DNA of 64,000 nt from UBA11475 sp045655805 (GTDB lineage Bacteria > Bacillota > Clostridia > Christensenellales > Borkfalkiaceae): positions 62,001-126,000 of the forward strand of contig JAZOPZ010000018.1 in NCBI GenBank assembly GCA_045655805.1, given 5' to 3'. Below are positions 42,468 to 49,796 of the stretch, one piece after another. The translations under genes were made by a program, and so were the position numbers. Position 1 is the first letter of the stretch. Each line of letters opens with the position of its first letter. The notes below the pieces were generated by a model. The model was not told the origin of the DNA, ran no database searches, and saw only the letters and a program-made list of their open reading frames with translations.

Positions 42468-42502
42468 AACTGCATTATAACACATATTTTTTAAAAAATC
42501 AA
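42468..42502 (-). promoter_or_regulatory. Promoter of the MBL-rho operon, leaderless
   Basis: Minus strand TTGATT (42497-42502), 17-bp spacer, TATAAT (42474-42479), six bases, then the ATG at 42467. Confidence 0.7.
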
Positions 42503-42564
42503 AATTTTTTTACAAAATGTTGAATTCTGTAAAAAAATCGCTTAAAAATTATTTTGTTCAAAAC

Positions 42565-42596
42565 AAAAAGCCCGACTTTTTTGTCGGACTTTTGTT
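42565..42596 (-). terminator. Terminator after the RimK-like gene
   Basis: Stem CCGAC / GTCGG extended by imperfect pairs, with T-rich tails on both strands. Confidence 0.65.
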
Positions 42597-42598
42597 AA

Positions 42599-42623
42599 AA
42601 CGGTAAATTTTCACAATACCGTT
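42599..42623 (+). repeat. Dispersed 25-bp repeat, copy 3
   Basis: AACGGT-N13-ACCGTT with the TTTTCACAAT core and full 6-bp hairpin arms. It lies 2 bases beyond the RimK-like stop codon. Confidence 0.7.
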
Positions 42624-42625
42624 CT

Positions 42626-43498
42626 TTACTTTTTTAAACCATCAACTATATATTTTGCGTAAATTGACGCAACGTTTATGCCAGTTGCTTTTTCAAATCC
42701 ATTAAAAAAGGCGTTTGAGTTTACTTCGCACAAATAATCGTTTTTATCGTCGGAAAGTATGTCGATACCAGCAAAATCAAGCCCTAAAATAGTTGCCGTT
42801 TTTTCAGCGAGAACACGCTGATTATCAGTCAAGTCAATAGCAGTAGCCGTACCACCAAGTTCCACGTTAGACCTAAAGTCGACATCAGAACTGCGTCGGA
42901 TAGCCCCTACCACTTTGCCACCTATAACTATAACTCTAGTATCACTACCAAGTTTACCTACTGCCTGTTGATAAAGGTGAGGCGTAAGTTTTAAGTAGGC
43001 AAAAAGTTCTTTGAGTTCTTCAAAATTATCCGCCTTAAAAACACCTTTACCCATAGAACCGTAAACGCTTTTTACTATAATAGGATATCCGAGTTCACTT
43101 TCAACGGAGCGCAAAAACTTTTCATCTTCATTATTTGAGTACATTATTGGCGAAGAAATAGTCTTTGGCATAAGTATTCCGTTGCCAGACAGCGTGGTAA
43201 AAGTTAGCATTTTATCGTCGCAAACGATAATTGAATTGCTAGAATTAAAAAGTTTATAGCCTTTCTTTTCTAAAAGTTCGGCTTGATAACGATCTTTGTT
43301 CAAATAAATTACAAAATCAGCATCAATATTTTCACCGTAAAAACACGGCTCACCGTTTACTATTGCAGTTACAATTTCGTTTGATTTAACGACACGAATT
43401 TGCACCCCTAATTTATCAAATTCCTCTACCAATCTAGAAGTTTGTCCGTTAACGGCGTCGTTAGAAAAATACCCGTTTACTACGATTACACCTTTCAT
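42626..43498 (-). CDS. RimK-type ATP-grasp ligase
   Basis: 290 residues. ATP-grasp blocks are SELGYPIIVKSVYGSMGKGV (glycine-rich loop), DTRVIVIGGKVVGAIRR and the Mg-binding DYLCEVNSNAFFNGFEKATGIN. RimK-like enzymes join glutamate or another amino acid to a protein, coenzyme or peptide. No substrate gene is adjacent. Its ATG overlaps the flavoprotein stop by 4 bp, so it ends the argS-flavoprotein-ligase operon. Confidence 0.85.
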   Translation of the reverse strand: MKGVIVVNGYFSNDAVNGQTSRLVEEFDKLGVQIRVVKSNEIVTAIVNGEPCFYGENIDADFVIYLNKDRYQAELLEKKGYKLFNSSNSIIVCDDKMLTFTTLSGNGILMPKTISSPIMYSNNEDEKFLRSVESELGYPIIVKSVYGSMGKGVFKADNFEELKELFAYLKLTPHLYQQAVGKLGSDTRVIVIGGKVVGAIRRSSDVDFRSNVELGGTATAIDLTDNQRVLAEKTATILGLDFAGIDILSDDKNDYLCEVNSNAFFNGFEKATGINVASIYAKYIVDGLKK

Positions 43499-44703
43499 TC
43501 AAGTTTACCCATTGCCACTAATATTTTACGACACGCCGAACTCGCCGACGAGAACGCCCATTGTAAGTTATACCCACCACAATCTCCGTCAACGTCTAAA
43601 AGTTCGCCTAAAATGAAAAGATTTCTAATAAGTTTACTTTCCATATCGTAAGGATTTACTTCGTCAGCACAAACACCGCCTTTCGTTACTTGAGCGTAGT
43701 TAAAGCCCGTAGTGCCCGTGATGTTTATACTGAAGTTTTTAATATTTTCAACCACGTCGTAAACGGAATTACTTTTTGCAGTTTTTAACAGCGTTTTACC
43801 CAAGGTTTTATGAACCAAACCTAAAAGTAAATCCTGCTTTTCAATGTGATAAAGTTTATTTCTAGCGTCGATTATTGCGCGCACATCAAGCGCTGAATGC
43901 CACGGCATAAACTCAACGACGACTTCTCTCTTTTTTCCCTCGGCCTTCGCCAAGTGACCTGAAATTTCAAACACAGCATTACCTGAAATACCGTAGTCGG
44001 TAAAGAGTAATTCCCCCTCAACCGTCTTAATTGTTTTACCGTCAACGACAGCGTTAGCCCTAACAAATTCTTTAATACCGTGTAAACCTTTTATAAACCA
44101 ATCGTCGCTTTTAAGTTGTACAAGCGACGGATAAATAGGGGTTATCGTATGCCCTAATTTTTTAAGCAACTCGTAGCCGTTTCCGTCAGTCCCAAACTGC
44201 TTTTGGCAGTTACCACCGGTTGCCATAAGGACGCGTTTCGCAACTACGTTCTCACCGTTTTGTGACCGTATGGTAAAAGTTTTATCTTTATTTACCGTCA
44301 ATTCTTTAACGAAAAATCCCGTTTTAATATTAGCGTTTTTACTAGTCAAATAAGCGCGCATCAAATCCAAAACCGACGACGCCTGCTTACTCATAGGATA
44401 TACCTTTCCGTTTTTTTCTTCAGTAAAAGAAACGCCTAAATCGGATAAAAACTCTTTATACCTTCTCACCCCGAAACGCTCGATAGCGTTTACAAAAAAA
44501 CCATCCGTATCGGAATAATAATTTTCAGGCGAAAGATTTAAGTTCATAAGATTACCTTGACCGTTGCCCGTTGCGATAAGTTTTTTACCAACTCTATCAA
44601 GGCGCTCCAAAAGCACGACGTTGTCGACGCCGTGTTTAATGAGTGTGATTAAGGCGGTAAGACCACTCGCCCCACCGCCGATAATAGCAACTTCAAAAGC
44701 CAT
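43495..44703 (-). CDS. HI0933-like NAD(P)/FAD-dependent oxidoreductase
   Basis: 402 residues. The N-terminal Rossmann FAD loop is VAIIGGGASGLTALITL, followed by the family block LLERLDRVGKKLIATGNGQGNLMNLNL. The C-terminus is GELLDVDGDCGGYNLQWAFSSA. Members are called YhiN/BaiN-like; a physiological reaction is not settled for most of them. It overlaps argS by one base (TAATG) and the RimK-like gene by four. Confidence 0.9.
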   Translation of the reverse strand: MAFEVAIIGGGASGLTALITLIKHGVDNVVLLERLDRVGKKLIATGNGQGNLMNLNLSPENYYSDTDGFFVNAIERFGVRRYKEFLSDLGVSFTEEKNGKVYPMSKQASSVLDLMRAYLTSKNANIKTGFFVKELTVNKDKTFTIRSQNGENVVAKRVLMATGGNCQKQFGTDGNGYELLKKLGHTITPIYPSLVQLKSDDWFIKGLHGIKEFVRANAVVDGKTIKTVEGELLFTDYGISGNAVFEISGHLAKAEGKKREVVVEFMPWHSALDVRAIIDARNKLYHIEKQDLLLGLVHKTLGKTLLKTAKSNSVYDVVENIKNFSINITGTTGFNYAQVTKGGVCADEVNPYDMESKLIRNLFILGELLDVDGDCGGYNLQWAFSSASSACRKILVAMGKLE

Positions 44704-46382
44704 TACATCTTCTCCACTACGCCGATACCCAAAAGGCGAAGAGCGTTAGTAAGCACGGTTTTTGTCGCTTTAGTGAGCGCCAAACGGAAGTTTTTAACTT
44801 CTTCCTCCGTACCGATAATTTTGCAGTTGATATAAAATTTATTGTACGCCGACGCAAGGTCAACTGCGTACCTAGTAATAAACGACGGCTCGTACTTTTC
44901 AGATGCTGAAAGCACAATTTCCTTGAACTTACCGAGTTCGTCAACCAAGGCGTATTCTTCATCACACAAGGTAAAATCACCAAGCGCAAAATCACCACCC
45001 TTTTCCAATACGCTATTGCATCTTGCAACGGTATATTGTACGTAAGGGCAAGTTTCGCCGTCAAAGTTAAGAACCTTGTCGATTGAGAAAACTATATCTT
45101 TAATTTTGTTATTACAGAGCGCGCCAAATATTACAGCACCCGTACCGACGGTCTTTGCTACAAAGTCTTTATCCGGTAAATCAGGGTTCTTATTTTCAAT
45201 AACGTCGCGCGCTTTTTGTACGGTTTTTGCAATAACATCTTCAAGCAAAACCACCTTGCCGTGGCGCGTACTCATAGCACCGTCTTCAAGCGAAACCATA
45301 CCATACGCTACGTGTACTAGGTCGTTCGCCCACTCTTTACCCATAAGTTCAAGCACCTTAAAGAATTGCTTAAAGTGCAAATTCTGTTGATAAGCAACCA
45401 CGTACAAACACTTATAAAAATCGTAAGTTTTTTTTCTATAAACAGCCGCCGCTAAATCACGAGTAGCGTAAAGCGACGAACCGTCTGCCTTAAGGATTAA
45501 ACAAGGCGACATACCGTATTCTTCAAGGTCAACGATTTTAGCACCCTCGCTATCTTTAAGTATGCCCTTTTGTGCAAGTTCTTCAACGATAGGCGCCATT
45601 TTGTCGTTATAAAAACTTTCGCCTGCGTAACTGTCGAATTCAACGTTTAACGCGTCGTAAATTTTATTAACTTCTTCTAAAGTGATGGTTTTGAAAAGTT
45701 CAAAAAGTTCGTTAGCCTCTTTATCGCCGTCCTCAATTAATTTAAAATACCTTCTCGCCTCGTCGTCAAGCGCAGGGTTTTTTTCGGCCTCGTCGTGGAA
45801 CTTGACGTAAATACGAGTAAGTTCTTTAAGTCTGCCCTCTAGCACGGCGTCTTTATTAGACCACTTTTTGAAAGCAACGATAAGTTTACCGAACTGCGTA
45901 CCGTAGTCACCAAGGTGGTTAATGCCAACGACTTTATAACCTAAAAAACGGAAGATTTTACAAAGGCTACTACCTATAACCGTAGTGCTTAAATGCCCGA
46001 TATGAAAAGGTTTTGCGATATTAACTGAAGAATAGTCTACACAAACGGTTTTACCGTTACCAATATTAGACGAACCGTAAGCATCACCACTTGCTAAAAT
46101 TTCATCTAAAAGCGCTTTAGTTTTACCACCACGGTTAACCTTAAAGTTAAGGTAGCCGTTCACTGCTGAAACTTCAGAAATAACTTCGTCCGTAGTAAAT
46201 GCGTTTTTAAGAGTTTCAGCAATCATAATAGGTGATTTACGGAGCACTTTTGAAAACTTAAAACAAGGCAAAGCGAAGTCCCCCAAATCGTTGTTTGGCG
46301 GAACTTCAATACAAGATGCAACTTGTTCAGTAGTCATACCGTCGATAGAAAGTTTTTGCGCTATATAAATTTTATAATCCAT
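44703..46382 (-). CDS. argS: Arginyl-tRNA synthetase
   Basis: 559 residues, class Ia. The HIGH motif is present (VNIAKPFHIGHLSTT). The N-terminal domain recognises the tRNA D-loop, and the C-terminal anticodon-binding DALR domain ends with ALRLLGIGV. KMSK is replaced by MSTRHGK, as is common in ArgRS. The weak AGG site before the ATG is followed by an unusually overlapping operon. No T-box is visible in the ~95 bp to the upstream IS element. Confidence 0.95.
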   Translation of the reverse strand: MDYKIYIAQKLSIDGMTTEQVASCIEVPPNNDLGDFALPCFKFSKVLRKSPIMIAETLKNAFTTDEVISEVSAVNGYLNFKVNRGGKTKALLDEILASGDAYGSSNIGNGKTVCVDYSSVNIAKPFHIGHLSTTVIGSSLCKIFRFLGYKVVGINHLGDYGTQFGKLIVAFKKWSNKDAVLEGRLKELTRIYVKFHDEAEKNPALDDEARRYFKLIEDGDKEANELFELFKTITLEEVNKIYDALNVEFDSYAGESFYNDKMAPIVEELAQKGILKDSEGAKIVDLEEYGMSPCLILKADGSSLYATRDLAAAVYRKKTYDFYKCLYVVAYQQNLHFKQFFKVLELMGKEWANDLVHVAYGMVSLEDGAMSTRHGKVVLLEDVIAKTVQKARDVIENKNPDLPDKDFVAKTVGTGAVIFGALCNNKIKDIVFSIDKVLNFDGETCPYVQYTVARCNSVLEKGGDFALGDFTLCDEEYALVDELGKFKEIVLSASEKYEPSFITRYAVDLASAYNKFYINCKIIGTEEEVKNFRLALTKATKTVLTNALRLLGIGVVEKM

Positions 46383-46581
46383 AGTAAACCTACACTCTTT
46401 ATTTTCCCGCTAATAATACCACATTTAACTGTGAATTGCAAATAAAAAGATTTTATTTTGAATTTTTCTTTTTATACAATAATAAATATCCCCACGTCAA
46501 ACGTGGGGTTTTTCTTTTACGGGTAAAACCCTACGCTACCAGCCACCCTTGAGCAAGGGTATTGAGGTCTGCCATTTGCAT

Positions 46582-47031
46582 TTACTTAAACGGACTTTCT
46601 GGATAATCTATCCGTAGTTGTTCGCCAAGTTTATCTTCTTCTAACTGACCTGCTATGTATTCTTTTATCGCTTTGGTGTTTTTGCCTACCGTATCCACAT
46701 AATATCCTTTACACCAAAATTCTCTATTTCGATATTTGAACTTGAGATTCCCCCATCGTTCATATATCATTAAACTACTTTTACCTTTTAAATATCCTAC
46801 GAAACTTGACACTGCCATTTTTGGCGGAATCTCAAGCAACATATGTATATGGTCTTTACATATTTCTGCCTCAATTATATTTACGCCTTTCCATTTACAC
46901 AATTCTCGTAGAATTGCCCCTATTTCTCTTCCCTTTTCTCCAAGCATAGCAACTCGCCTATATTTTGGTGCAAATACTATGTGATATTTGCAATTCCACT
47001 TCGAATGTGCTAAACTATGTATGTCATTCAT
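46582..47031 (-). CDS. tnpA: Y1 (HUH) single-strand transposase TnpA
   Basis: 149 residues, full length for the family. The HUH motif is in KDHIHMLLEIPP, the catalytic tyrosine is probably in IKEYIAGQ, and the folding core is KWNCKYHIVFAPKYRR. It cuts and joins single-stranded DNA at the hairpin ends. It is intact, unlike the copy at 4597. GGAGG precedes the ATG. About 65 percent of residues match the other copy by eye, so they are not recent duplicates. Confidence 0.94.
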   Translation of the reverse strand: MNDIHSLAHSKWNCKYHIVFAPKYRRVAMLGEKGREIGAILRELCKWKGVNIIEAEICKDHIHMLLEIPPKMAVSSFVGYLKGKSSLMIYERWGNLKFKYRNREFWCKGYYVDTVGKNTKAIKEYIAGQLEEDKLGEQLRIDYPESPFK

Positions 47032-47040
47032 ACTTTGATG

Positions 47041-47111
47041 ACCTCCTTTTGATTCTTTGTTGGGTTTGCAGACCTCAACTTTATTATATCAAAAGGAGTT
47101 TTTTTATTCAA
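47041..47111 (-). promoter_or_regulatory. tnpA promoter and RBS-masking hairpin (copy 2)
   Basis: Minus-strand promoter TTGAAT (47106-47111), 17-bp spacer, TATAAT (47083-47088). The spacer holds ATCAAAAGGAG (47088-47098), complementary to the RBS region CTCCTTTTGAT (47043-47053), 11 bp. It has the same plan as copy 1 but a different sequence. Confidence 0.7.
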
Positions 47112-47167
47112 GAATCATAGGTTTAACCTTTTTTGAACCCCGTGTCTAACACGGGGTTTTCGCTATA

Positions 47168-47201
47168 CAAAAAAACTGCGCCCAAACAGTAGGCGCAGTT
47201 A
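47168..47201 (-). terminator. Terminator of the MBL lipoprotein gene
   Basis: Stem AACTGCGCC / GGCGCAGTT followed on the minus strand by seven Ts. Confidence 0.82.
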
Positions 47202-47204
47202 AAT

Positions 47205-48368
47205 TTATCCGTTATAATTTTGAATTTCTAAAAGCGTTGCATCCTTGTTGTTTTTAACCGAATACGGCAAACTCAATTTAACCATATCAACGCCTGCGTG
47301 ATAAACGTCGGTAACTTGTATTATGTCTGACTTAAGCGAAGTAGTCCAAATAGAACAAAGCATATCGCTTGAAGTATGATAAGTATCAGCAAGAACCATA
47401 AAGGTTTGATTAATATTACCCTCAAAAGAAATCTTAAACGCCATTGACGTAGCGTTGACGTTTTCAAGTAAAGTTGGAATAGTGTCTTCAACCGTATAAA
47501 GAATTTCAACTTTAGCCTCACCAAAGTTTATAATTTGACCGGTATGCACCCTAATTAAAGGAACGTTCGGAATATATTGATCAATAGCGCTGTTAAAATC
47601 TCTAACTTCAGGTCTAGCATCTTCATAGCCTGCGTCGTTTGCAGTACTATTTTCAATCGCGTACCAATCTTCGTGCACAAAGTTATAAAAAACTCTTTCT
47701 AAAGTGATATCACTATCGTTTGCGTGGTCTTTTATAAAGTCAACAAACGCAGGATAATGGTCGCCGTGTGGGTGCGAAATAAACCAACCGGCAATTACGA
47801 TTTTACCTTGTGGTTTAAGTGATTTTAAAGCGTTGTAAACGCGATCGTTGCCAGTATACCCACCGTCTTGAACGATAAACCTACCGTCAGACAATTGAAT
47901 TATAAAACCTTGTCCGTCCATATGTTTTGGTTGTGGAACCGTAGCAATATAAGGCGTTACTTTTTCACTAGTCGTAAAAGAATAATCTTCTAGCGCAAAC
48001 TCGACAATATCTCCCCTAACTATTCTAGCCTCTGCATAGCCTTTCAAATAGTAAGCGTAAAGATATTCAGTTTCCGATACGTAAGCATTAAAGAGGTTAC
48101 CGTTATACTCTCGAGTAAAAACGTTTTCAAATTCTGTCTTTTTAATTTTTGAACAATAGTTGTAAAAATAGTTAAAAGAACTATCTTTAGCATAGGTCAT
48201 AATAGTACCTCTGCCACAATCAATCGTTTCAACTTGCCCGTCTACGTAGTCAGCCAATTCTTGTGGCGTCGTATCTTCGTCTTCTTCCGTTTGATTATTG
48301 TTACCACCAGCGTTAGGCGTCACACACCCCATAAAATTTACGGAAGATAGCATAAAGACAATAACCAA
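47205..48368 (-). CDS. MBL-fold lipoprotein, frameshifted at its start
   Basis: 387 residues from a TTG at 48368. Beta-lactamase-fold motifs include GWFISHPHGDHYPAF (HPHGDH metal site), QDGGYTGND, ADTYHTSSD and a D-H pair later. The N-terminus is hydrophobic (IVFMLSSVNFMGC) and its first cysteine would be lipidated. The natural start appears to be ATG 48397-48399, which reads MKKKITAY; removing one A from the following A8 run gives MKKRLLLIIWLVIVFMLSSV, a perfect lipoprotein signal in this gene's frame. So the gene is out of frame with its start by one base. Confidence 0.75.
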   Translation of the reverse strand: MVIVFMLSSVNFMGCVTPNAGGNNNQTEEDEDTTPQELADYVDGQVETIDCGRGTIMTYAKDSSFNYFYNYCSKIKKTEFENVFTREYNGNLFNAYVSETEYLYAYYLKGYAEARIVRGDIVEFALEDYSFTTSEKVTPYIATVPQPKHMDGQGFIIQLSDGRFIVQDGGYTGNDRVYNALKSLKPQGKIVIAGWFISHPHGDHYPAFVDFIKDHANDSDITLERVFYNFVHEDWYAIENSTANDAGYEDARPEVRDFNSAIDQYIPNVPLIRVHTGQIINFGEAKVEILYTVEDTIPTLLENVNATSMAFKISFEGNINQTFMVLADTYHTSSDMLCSIWTTSLKSDIIQVTDVYHAGVDMVKLSLPYSVKNNKDATLLEIQNYNG

Positions 48369-48388
48369 CCAAATTATAAGCAGTAATC

Positions 48389-48399
48389 TTTTTTTTCAT
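48389..48399 (-). repeat. A8 homopolymer after the lipoprotein start codon
   Basis: Minus strand: ATG followed by eight As. A length of seven restores the signal peptide to the lipoprotein frame, so the tract could act as an on/off switch, cause transcriptional slippage, or be an assembly error. Confidence 0.6.
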
Positions 48400-48516
48400 A
48401 GTGTTTATAATAATCCCTTACAAATAATATTAACAAAATAATAGTATCACTTTTTACTAAAAAAAGCAAGCCAGTAGATTTAAGTGAATAATCTTTGCCA
48501 ATTTCCCGTGAAAAAA

Positions 48517-48545
48517 GTTGTCTTTTTCAACAGTTTGTCGTATAA
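48517..48545 (+). promoter_or_regulatory. Promoter of ychF
   Basis: TTGTCT (48517-48522), 17-bp spacer, TATAAT (48540-48545), 44 bases before the ATG. Confidence 0.7.
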
Positions 48546-48588
48546 TTAAACGGAATAAAAGGCAAACCGAACTCACTTTGGAGGAATT

Positions 48589-49686
48589 ATGAAATTAGGC
48601 GTAGTAGGCTTACCAAACGTAGGTAAATCGACTTTATTTAATGCAATAACCCACGCAGGTGCAGAATGTGCAAACTATCCTTTCTGTACCATTGAACCTA
48701 ACGTAGGCGTAGTAGCAGTCCCTGACGAAAGATTAGACGTTTTAGGCAAACTCTACAACACAAAAAAAATCACCCCTGCCGTTATTGAATTCGTTGATAT
48801 CGCAGGTCTTGTAAAAGGTGCAAGCAAGGGTGAAGGATTAGGTAATAAGTTTTTAGCAAATATTCGTGAAACCGACGCTATCGTACACGTAGTTAGATGT
48901 TTTGAAGATGAAAACATCACCCACGTTGCAGACACCGTTGACCCACTTCGAGATATTGAAACTATAAACCTAGAACTCATCTATTCCGATTTGGAAAGCG
49001 TTATCAAAAAACACGATAAAGCCGTTAGCATGACTAAAACGGGCGACAAAAAATATCAAATTGAGGCAGACTTTTTACAAAGACTTATCAACCATTTAGA
49101 GCAAGGCAACCTCGCTTTAACTATGCCTATGACCGACGAAGAAAAGGAATATGCAAAAGGCTTATTTCTTATCACCGACAAGCCAGTTATTTACGCAGCA
49201 AACATTGCTGAAAGTGATTTAGGTACACCTGAAGAAGAACTTCCACTAGCCAAAAAAGTTATGGACTATGCTAAATCAAACGGCGCTGAATGTTTGGTTA
49301 TTTCGGCTAAAACTGAAGAAGAAATTTCTATGCTCGACCCAGAAGATCAACAAATGTTTTTAGACGATTTAGGTCTTACCGAAAGTGGCTTATCAAGACT
49401 AGTTAAAAAGAGTTATTCTCTTTTAGGTCTTATCTCTTACCTTACTGCAGGTGAAAAAGAAGTGCGCGCTTGGACGATTAAAAACGGCACCAAAGCCCCA
49501 CAAGCAGCGGGCAAAATTCACACCGATTTTGAAAAAGGTTTTATTAGGGCAGAAATAGTTGACTACAATATTTTAGTAGAACTCGGTTCTTGGAACAGCG
49601 CAAAAGAAAAAGGCAAAGTTCGCTCCGAAGGTAAAGAATACGTTATGCAAGATAACGACGTAGTTTTATTTAGATTTAACGTTTAA
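48589..49686 (+). CDS. ychF: YchF/OLA1-family ribosome-binding ATPase
   Basis: 365 residues. G1 GLPNVGKST (6-14) is followed by the G-domain insert, the C-terminal TGS domain (WTIKNGTKAPQAAGKIHTDFEKGFIRAEIV) and a final VLFRFNV. It hydrolyses ATP rather than GTP and binds ribosomes, with a stress-response role. GGAGG precedes the ATG. Confidence 0.96.
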   Translation: MKLGVVGLPNVGKSTLFNAITHAGAECANYPFCTIEPNVGVVAVPDERLDVLGKLYNTKKITPAVIEFVDIAGLVKGASKGEGLGNKFLANIRETDAIVHVVRCFEDENITHVADTVDPLRDIETINLELIYSDLESVIKKHDKAVSMTKTGDKKYQIEADFLQRLINHLEQGNLALTMPMTDEEKEYAKGLFLITDKPVIYAANIAESDLGTPEEELPLAKKVMDYAKSNGAECLVISAKTEEEISMLDPEDQQMFLDDLGLTESGLSRLVKKSYSLLGLISYLTAGEKEVRAWTIKNGTKAPQAAGKIHTDFEKGFIRAEIVDYNILVELGSWNSAKEKGKVRSEGKEYVMQDNDVVLFRFNV

Positions 49687-49691
49687 CAAAT

Positions 49692-49720
49692 TAAAAGACG
49701 GCAAAACGCCGTCTTTTTTA
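49692..49720 (+). terminator. Rho-independent terminator
   Basis: Stem AAAAGACGGC / GCCGTCTTTT with loop AAAAC, after ychF. Confidence 0.88.
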
Positions 49721-49740
49721 ATGCAATAAATATAAATTAT

Positions 49741-49762
49741 GGTCAAATTTCACAACACCGTT
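49741..49762 (+). repeat. Dispersed 25-bp repeat, copy 4
   Basis: GGTCAAATTTCACAACACCGTT between the convergent ends of ychF and the GH2 gene. It shares the further downstream TATACGCAAA with similar words near copies 5 and 6. Confidence 0.65.
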
Positions 49763-49796
49763 ATACGCAAAACAATGCAATAACTGATTTTCAGCG

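Larger units (their letters stand above)
46481..47157 (-). mobile_element. IS200/IS605-type element, copy 2 (intact)
   Basis: A tnpA-only element. The right end is AATAAATATCC followed by hairpin CCCCACGT-CAA-ACGTGGGG (46481-46508). The left end is ACCCCGTGT-CTA-ACACGGGGT (47137-47157). Hairpins rather than terminal inverted repeats, and no target duplication, match the family. The transposase is full length. Borders are approximate because the cleavage sites cannot be fixed by eye. Confidence 0.82.
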
